In this document: positions 57,486 through 64,000 of the stretch, in pieces | How positions within the stretch are numbered: position 1 is the stretch's first letter | How the letters are laid out: each line of letters starts with the position of its first letter | NCBI GenBank assembly: GCA_030765065.1 | Contig: CM060990.1 | Location: 278,345,341 to 278,409,340, forward strand | DNA: 64,000 nucleotides | Direction of reading: 5' to 3' | Source: Deroplatys truncata | Taxonomy: Eukaryota > Arthropoda > Insecta > Mantodea > Mantidae | Position numbers and translations under genes: made by a program | The notes under the pieces: generated by a model | Database searches by the model: none | Told to the model about the DNA's origin: nothing | Seen by the model: only the letters and a program-made list of their open reading frames with translations

Positions 57486-58625
57486 TTAAACGCTAGTTGT
57501 AATGCTGTAATGTCCATACGCATATGTCGTTATTCCATCCTCAGCAATAACTCTTTCATCATCAAACGGAGTCAATGTGATTTTATTCACTTGCACTGTG
57601 GCAAGAGCATGCTCCCGGGACAGGATCACATTCATGGGTGTTCTGATGATTTCTCCAGTTTTAAGACAGTCAGTATAACTCTCAAATGTAATGTACTGAT
57701 TAATAGCACTACGTTTAATGCCTTTAATCTTTTTTATCATTGAGCCATTGATATATAGTGCATACATCTTAGGTCTTAGTCCGACAAAGCGTTGGATGAT
57801 TTTACCATTAGCCTCATCTTTAAATTTTCCCAACATCTTCTTGTTTAGAGCTGAATAGCATATATAGTTGACAGGGTAATCAGCTGTATCTAGGTGTTCG
57901 AGAAAACGTAGCTTGTCCTGGTACACATCTTCGGTTATCACACGATGAATGAACGAATCAGTATCCACATACATAAGCTTCAGGTTTTCAGATCCATAAT
58001 ATGGCAGCAACACATCATAATGATAGTGGTACATTAATGTCTTGGAGATATCCAACACACTCATTCCAATGTATATAGGCTTGTTGAATACGATCTAACG
58101 AGAGGTCATATGTAAAACGGCTAGATTAGCAGCATATATTTTTCGATCGATAAACGTAGGCTTTGCAATTAACTTTTCCAGAGCCTTCTTATTTTGTCAC
58201 CAGTCGTTTATCCATACGGTTACGAAGGTTTTCCATTGTTTTTCCAAACATAGCGTTGTTAAACAGCTTGTAGAGGTCCTTCTCAAAATCATTTGCAGCT
58301 TGTTGCCGTAGTCTGTTGTTAAATTCCACACACGGTTTTAACCAATGTGACTGGCGGAATTGTAGCACACGATGAATTTCTGTTAACCGTAGTCCGTGAT
58401 TAAGTGCTTGCTTCAAAGCCATGTAATGTACTACATACTACTTTCGAGGTCCAAGATGAGGTATCAGTTTCTTTGTACTCGACTCCTTAGGCTTCATACA
58501 CTCAGGCAGGAATAATAAATCATTATGCAGATCATGGAGTTCAGCAGATACTCGATATCGACTTCTAATATATAGCCATGAGGATCATCTTCTTGTAGTC
58601 TTTCTAAGTCGATCTTTTCAGCTGC
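57486..58625 (-). pseudogene. Left-arm copy of the polB 3' part, broken
   Basis: Minus-strand pieces: EKIDLERLQEDDPHGYILEV with the motif A start VDIEY (about 58560-58625), a frameshift, then LHDLHNDLLFLPECMKP, a stop, and ALKQALNHGLRLTEIHRVL with motif B LFNNAMFGKTMENLRN (58189-58422). A stop and shift follow. The last frame (57486-58064) is open: LDISKTLMYHYHYD, motif C YVDTDSF intact (both aspartates), then GLRPKMYALYINGS and VNKITLTPFDDERV to a stop at 57486. This arm keeps 242 nt (58319-58560) that the right arm has lost. Confidence 0.85.
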
Positions 58626-58681
58626 CTCTGCTTGCTGTAGAAGGAATTCGTCTTCGTATTAACAAGTACTATCCATTACGA

Positions 58682-61420
58682 GGAAGTAGCTACATATCCC
58701 TACCGCCATCTGTTGAAGCAAGAAAAGCCTGCATTAACATCCAGAATTTAACCGATGAGCTATGCTTTATGTATTCTGTATTAGCCAAATTTGTCAGCGT
58801 CAAGCCTCAACGGGTGAGCAAATACAAGCAACTTCAAAATAAATACGACTTTAGCTGTATTTCCTACCCTACGCCACTCTCTCAAATACCTAAATTTGAG
58901 AAGCTTAACAGAATGTCTATCAACGTCTTCGGTCTGGATGAGAAGCATGAACTCTATCCGATAAAGGTTGCTGAGACTGAACTACCTGAACACCGTGTCC
59001 TCCTACTATTGAGTGACAGTAGTGGGAGACATCACTACGTTTATATAAAGACTTTTGGAAAACTTATTCGACGTCAGAAAACTATGCATAAAGAACGTGT
59101 TTATACCTGTAAGCGTTGTTTTACACATTTTGATGATCAGTGCGGTCGAAGTGGACTGGAAAAACTACAAGAACATGCCTCCATCTGTAATCAGCATGGT
59201 GTTGCAAGGGTAGTTATGCCTACAAAGGAGAAATCAATTGTACAGTTTAAAATTTTTGAAAGGATGTTGATACTACCTTACGTCATCTACGCAGACTTTG
59301 AAAGCATTCTGGCCCCATGTCATACATGCATACCCAATCCTGAAGCTTCATATACACCCCCATTATCAGCAGCATGTTCCCCCGAGTTTCCGCATTTACG
59401 TTAAACCATCAACCGACGTTGAACATCTGGAAACTGGGCTTCCTAATCATCCCTATGTATATCGTGGTGTTGATGCTGCTCAGAAGTTTATGGAATACCT
59501 GTCGTTCCTTGCAAAGGAAATTAATAATATATACAAATCTGCCATACCTCTGAAACATACAGATCATCAGCAGATGGATTTCAACTCCTCTACAGTATGC
59601 TACTTGTGCGGAAATACCTTTACTGAAGAGAGCTATAAAGTACGCGACCATGATCACATCAGTGGTGAACATCCCGAAAGTCTATATAATGAATGTAATT
59701 TATCCTGCAAAATATATTCCAGTCTTCATGCACAACCACAGTGGGTATGACTCATAATTCATTGTTAAGCAGCTGGGATGTACAAGTGCGCGGGTGGAAG
59801 TAATTCCTAGCTCTGAAGAAAGCTATATATCAATCTACAAGTATGTGGGAGATATAACCCTTCGGTTTGTAGATAGTTTTCGGTTTCTCAGTACAAGCTT
59901 GGATAAGCTGGTGAAGAATCTAACATCGTACCCTGAAACACTTCGGAGAAGACAAGATGAAGTTGATGACACGTAAGGGTGTATTTCCCTATGATTATGT
60001 CACTTTATGGGATGTCTTGAACGAAACCTGCCCGCCTCCTAAGAACTACTTCTACAATAAATTGAATGAAGAAGAAATTAGTGATGCTGATTACGATCAC
60101 GCTAGAAATGTATGGGAGCTGTTTAATGCAAGAAACCTGGGTGAGTAGAGCGACCTCTACTTAATCTCTGATGTACTTCTTCTAGCTGATGTCTTTGAGA
60201 CATTTAGGGATCAAACCCTCAAAACACATCAAGTCGACCCTGCTCATTATTTTACCTCTCCAGGACTTATATGGGACGCCATGTTGTTGTATACAGGAAT
60301 TCAGCTGGAATTGTTACAGGATTACGACCAATTACTCATGGTGGAATCCGGCATAAGTGGAGGTTTATGTCAAGTTTCCCACTGTTATGCCGAAGCAAAC
60401 AACGCCTGCATGGAGAAGTGTGATCCGGCAAGACCAACCCAATTAATTACATATGAGGACGCTAATAACAAATATGGGTGGGCCATCTATCACGCCTTCC
60501 CTTATGGTGGATTTGAGTGGGTGTCAGCTGAAAAAATCGACTTAGAAAGACTACAGGAAGATGATCCTCATGGATATACATTAGAAGTCAACAGACTACG
60601 ACAACAAGCTGCAAATGATTTTGATAAGGACCTCTACAAGCTGTTTAACAACGCTATGTTTGGAAAAACAATGGAAAACCTTCGTAACCGTAAGGATATA
60701 CGACTGGTGGCAAATGAGAAGACTCTGGAAAAGTTAATGGCCAAGCCTACGATTATCGATCGAAAAATATATGCTGCTAATCTAGCCGCTGTACATATGA
60801 CCCCTCGTCAGATCGTATTCAACAAGCCTATATACATTGGTATGAATGTGTTGGACATCTCCAGGACATTAATGTACCACTAACATTATGATATGTTGCT
60901 GCCATATTATGGATCTGAAAACTTGAAGCTTATGTATATGGATACTGCTTCGTTCATTCATCGTGTGATAACTGAAGATGTGTACCAGGACAAGCTACGT
61001 TTTCTCAAGCACCTAGATACAGCTGATTACCCTGTCAACTATATATGCTATTCAGCTCTAAACAAGAAGATGTTGGGAAAATTTAAAGATGAGGCTAATG
61101 GTAAAATCATCCAGCGCTTTGTCGGACTAAGACCTAAGATGTATGCACTATATATCAATGGCTCAATGATAAAAAAGATTAAAGGCATTAAACGTAGTGC
61201 TATTAATCAGTACATCACATTTGAGAGTTATACTGACTGTCTTAAAACCGGAGAAATCATCAGAACACCCATGAATGTGATCCTGTCCCGGGAGCATGCT
61301 CTTGCCACAGTGCAAGTGAATAAACTCACATTGACTCCGTTTGATGATGAAAGAGTTATTGCTGAGGATGGAATAATGACATATGCGTATGGACATTACA
61401 GCATTACAACTAGCGTTTAA
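58682..61420 (+). pseudogene. polB: Polinton-type DNA polymerase, plus-strand copy, catalytically dead
   Basis: The first recognisable residues are GSSYISLPPSVEARK (58684), so roughly the first 100-200 residues of a typical PolB are absent. Then ISVNVFGLDEKHE-like and LLLLSDSSGRHHYVYIK, a CKRCFTHF...H zinc finger (59110-59200), exonuclease motif YADFES (59290), CYLCGNTF...RDHDH HNH-like finger (59600-59665), and FVDSFRFLSTSLDKLV (59870-59915). EDANNKYGWAIYHAF (about 60452) has Lys where the family has Leu. A 242-nt deletion removes motif A and its flank at 60592. Motif B LFNNAMFGKTMENLRN is intact. Motif C is YMDTASF (about 60935), with the second Asp changed to Ala. Frameshifts and stops occur at about 59400, 59750, 59970, 60146 and 60883. 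The end matches the left arm. Confidence 0.88.
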
Positions 61421-61879
61421 AAGAATGCAAGTCGAAGATGAAGATTTTCTCGTGAGTCTACAATCTTAAAAATGAAGGTTATCCGTGTGCTGTGTATATA
61501 ACTAGCTGACGACTGATGAAGAAAGAAGAAGATGGAAGGGAAGGTGGTAACACTGCCATTTGGAGCAATCCTAGTGATAGTCTCAAGTCTAGATAAAAAG
61601 GGGAGAGACAACTACAGCGAACTAAAATAAAGGTATGTTGACGTAAACCTTTCAATTAAAACTCTCGAATAATAAAACCTGAACAAAACATTGCAAGTTC
61701 ACTAAAAGAAAGTCCAGGTTATCTCTGGTTAGCCAGATTAGGTTAGACGATGACTGATTAGAATAGATGATGAGAGGAACGTTTGGGATTGGTCAGGTTA
61801 ATCTAGGCTAGGCCCTCGTACTTATTATCTAAGTAATGAAGGATGGATTAGTTTAGATTGCCTTAGCAATGGATTGGTT

Positions 61880-62135
61880 ACGTGTTGTTAGGTTTTGTTA
61901 CGTGGTTACATGGTTGCTACGTGTTGTTACGTCGTGTGACGTTTCTGGTTACAACATGTCACGTGATTTTACGTGGATACGTGTTTATATTACTTAGTGT
62001 GACGTCTTGTTACGTGGTGTTACGTCTTGACACGTGGTTACGTGCTTATGTTACGTAGTGTAACGTCTTGTCATGCTGTTATGTTACGTTATGTTACGTC
62101 TTGTTACGTGGTTACGTTTGTTGGTTACGTCTTGT
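61880..62135 (-). repeat. ACGTAAC-rich block, right arm (reads GTTACGT on the plus strand)
   Basis: Mirror copy of 56755-57030, with GTTACGT and TACGTGG words repeated throughout. Confidence 0.85.
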
Positions 62136-62389
62136 TACGTGGTTATCTTAGATGATGATAGGAATGAATAGACAATGAGAAGATCCAGAGCATACAAGGT
62201 GGGAATAGGTTAGGACGTATACTTCACTGTAAACCGATATACAGCTTGTCCCTCTCTGTCTCGCGCACTACTGTTTAACATATAGAATGTTTGTAGGATT
62301 TAAAAAAAACCTATATAAAAGTGTTGTAACGTTGGATGAGAAATGTTTTATAATCTAATTACTCTCTATATTACCGTATAAACCTACAT

Positions 62390-64000
62390 TCCTCCTCCTC
62401 CTTCAACCCCTGTCTATCCTTGTATCTCTCCCGTTTTCCATATTTCTCCCATATAAACGCATACTCGACTCCTCAACCCCTGTCTAGACTAGCACCTCTC
62501 CTCGTATTCCCTACCGCTCTCATTTAAATGCATTTTCCTCCTTGAAGACTCTCTCAACCTAGCACCTACCTTCGTTTTCCTCGTCTCTCCATATAAACGC
62601 ATACTCTGTCATTCAAAACTTTCCTGTCTAATACCTCTCCTGGGTATGCTAGCTCTCCCATATAAGACGCCATATTCTACCCTTCAAGTCCTGTATGGTC
62701 TAGTACCTCTCCTCGTATTCCTTATATCTTCCGTATAAAGCGTATTCCCTCCTCCTTCAGCATCTGTCTAGTGTAGCACCTTTCCTTGTATTCCCTATCT
62801 CTCCCGTATAAGCCTATATACCCCTCCTTCAGCATCTGTCTAGCCTATTATCTGTTCACGTTTTCACTATCTTTCCCATAAAAGTCATACTCCACACCTC
62901 ATACCCCGTCTAGCCTAGCACTTCTCCTCATATTCTCCTACCTCTCTCATATAAGGCGCATTCCCCTACTTCAGCCCTGTTTAGCCTAGCATTGACACTC
63001 GTATTCCCTATCTCTCGCATATAAACGCCTACTCTATCATCCAAACCTCCTAGCCTAATACCTCTTATCGGTTTGCTATCTTGCCCATATCAAACGCCAT
63101 ATTCTACCCTTCAAGTCCTGTTTAGTATAGTGTCTTTCGATGTATTCCCTATCTCTCTAGTATAAAGCGTATCCCTCCCTCCTTCAGCATCTGACTAGCC
63201 TAGCATCAGCCCTGGTATTCCCTATCTCTCGCCTATAAACGCATTTTCCTCCTTGAACCGTCGCACCTACCCTCGTTTTCCCTATCCCTTTCCATATAAA
63301 CGCAAAAGTGGCCCAGCTTCTGTATATCATACCACCTGTCCCCGTTTTCCATATATTCCTCATATAAACGTATACCCTACTCCTTAACCTCTGTCTACAC
63401 TAGCACCTCTCCTCGTATGCCCTATCTCTGTCATATAAAGCATATCCCTCCCTCCTGCAGTCCCTGCTCTACCTCGGAACTCTCCTCGTTTTCCCTATCT
63501 TCTCCATATAAACACATTTTTCCTCCTTAAAGGTTGTCTCAACCTAGCATATACCCTCGTTTTCCTCGTCTCTTCATATAAACGCATACTCTACTATTCA
63601 AACCCTCCTAGCCTAATTTCTCTCCTCGGTTTGCTAGCTCTCCCATATAAAAAGCCATATTCTACCCTTCAAGCCCTGAATAGTCTAGTACCTCTCCTCG
63701 TATTCTCTATCTCTCCTGTATAAAGCGTATCTCCTCCTCCTTCAGCATTTGCCTATCCTAGCATCTGTTCACGTTTTTCCTATCTTTCCCATATAAGCGC
63801 ATATTCCACACTACAAAACCCGGTCTAGCCTAGCACTTCTCCTCATATTCCCTACCTCTCTCATATAAGCCGCATTCCCCTACTTCAGCCCTGTCTAGCC
63901 TAGCATCGACCCGCCTATTCCTTATCTCTGCATATAAACGCGCACTCTATCATTCAAACCTCTTAGCCTAATACCTCTCCTCGGTTTGCTATCTCTGCCA
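62390..64000 (-). repeat. Right minisatellite array, cut by the window end
   Basis: Reverse complement of 55024-56530 with the same order of variant units. It continues to the last base of the window. Confidence 0.9.

Larger units (their letters stand above)
54781..64000. mobile_element. Inverted-repeat element carrying a Polinton-type DNA polymerase (right end outside the window)
   Basis: Arms 54781-58625 and 60525-64000 are reverse complements. Window end 64000 corresponds to about 55024 in the left arm, so I expect about 240 bp of right arm beyond the window. From outside in, each arm has a minisatellite array (about 1.75 kb), a short spacer, an ACGTAAC-rich block (about 0.27 kb), a further spacer and the 3' part of a polB gene reading towards the array. 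The central 58626-60524 is single-copy and holds the N-terminal and exonuclease part of polB on the plus strand. No integrase, ATPase or capsid gene is present. Its size and ends cannot be settled here. A Polinton rearranged by inverted duplication is the main alternative to a distinct element type. Confidence 0.65.

Noticed and set aside
57510-57743. Plus-strand frame in the left arm and its mirror at 61163-61396
   Set aside because: Antisense shadow of the polymerase C-terminal coding sequence.

Overview
The window looks like repeat-dense nuclear DNA from an arthropod, most likely an insect. It is AT-rich, carries many interspersed repeats with target-site duplications, uses introns with GT-AG borders, and has TATA boxes paired with TCA-type initiators. 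I could not support a single conserved host gene. Almost everything recognisable is a transposable element, and every long element is eroded by stops and frameshifts.

Region by region. 1-7.1 kb: a foldback element (1875-4812) with two 912-bp arms, each holding a tRNA-like sequence, and copies of a dispersed repeat. 8.4-9.3 kb: a Penelope-like reverse transcriptase with a GIY-YIG tail. 13.9-15.3 kb: a spliced, decayed transposon-type gene. 16.5-19.9 kb: a non-LTR retrotransposon interrupted by a mariner deletion derivative and by a second inverted-repeat element. 20.5-21.2 kb: a piggyBac relic. 21.25-26.6 kb: two LINE fragments head to head. 30.2-32.3 kb: two tRNA-derived SINE-like elements.

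32395-50106 is a structurally complete 17.7-kb Maverick/Polinton. It has a 6-bp target duplication (CCTTAG), terminal inverted repeats of about 685 and 807 bp, and the full virus-like gene set. Plus strand: an exon-repeat gene and protein-primed type family B DNA polymerase. Minus strand: chromodomain integrase, a DUF8207-like protein, a coiled-coil repeat protein, a fibre-like protein and a packaging ATPase. Plus strand: phospholipase-A2-like protein, adenain-like protease, penton-like and double-jelly-roll major capsid proteins. Minus strand: a four-exon cysteine-module gene next to the right repeat. In a live element the polymerase and integrase would copy and insert the DNA, while ATPase, protease, capsid and lipase-like proteins would make particles. 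Here nearly all are broken.

54781 to the window end is a second polymerase-bearing element of a different design. Two inverted arms of at least 3.5 kb each carry a minisatellite with higher-order structure, an ACGTAAC-rich block and the 3' part of a Polinton-type DNA polymerase. The arms flank a unique centre with the polymerase's N-terminal and exonuclease part. This element and the two unfamiliar spliced genes of the Polinton are the parts I regard as least likely to have been described.
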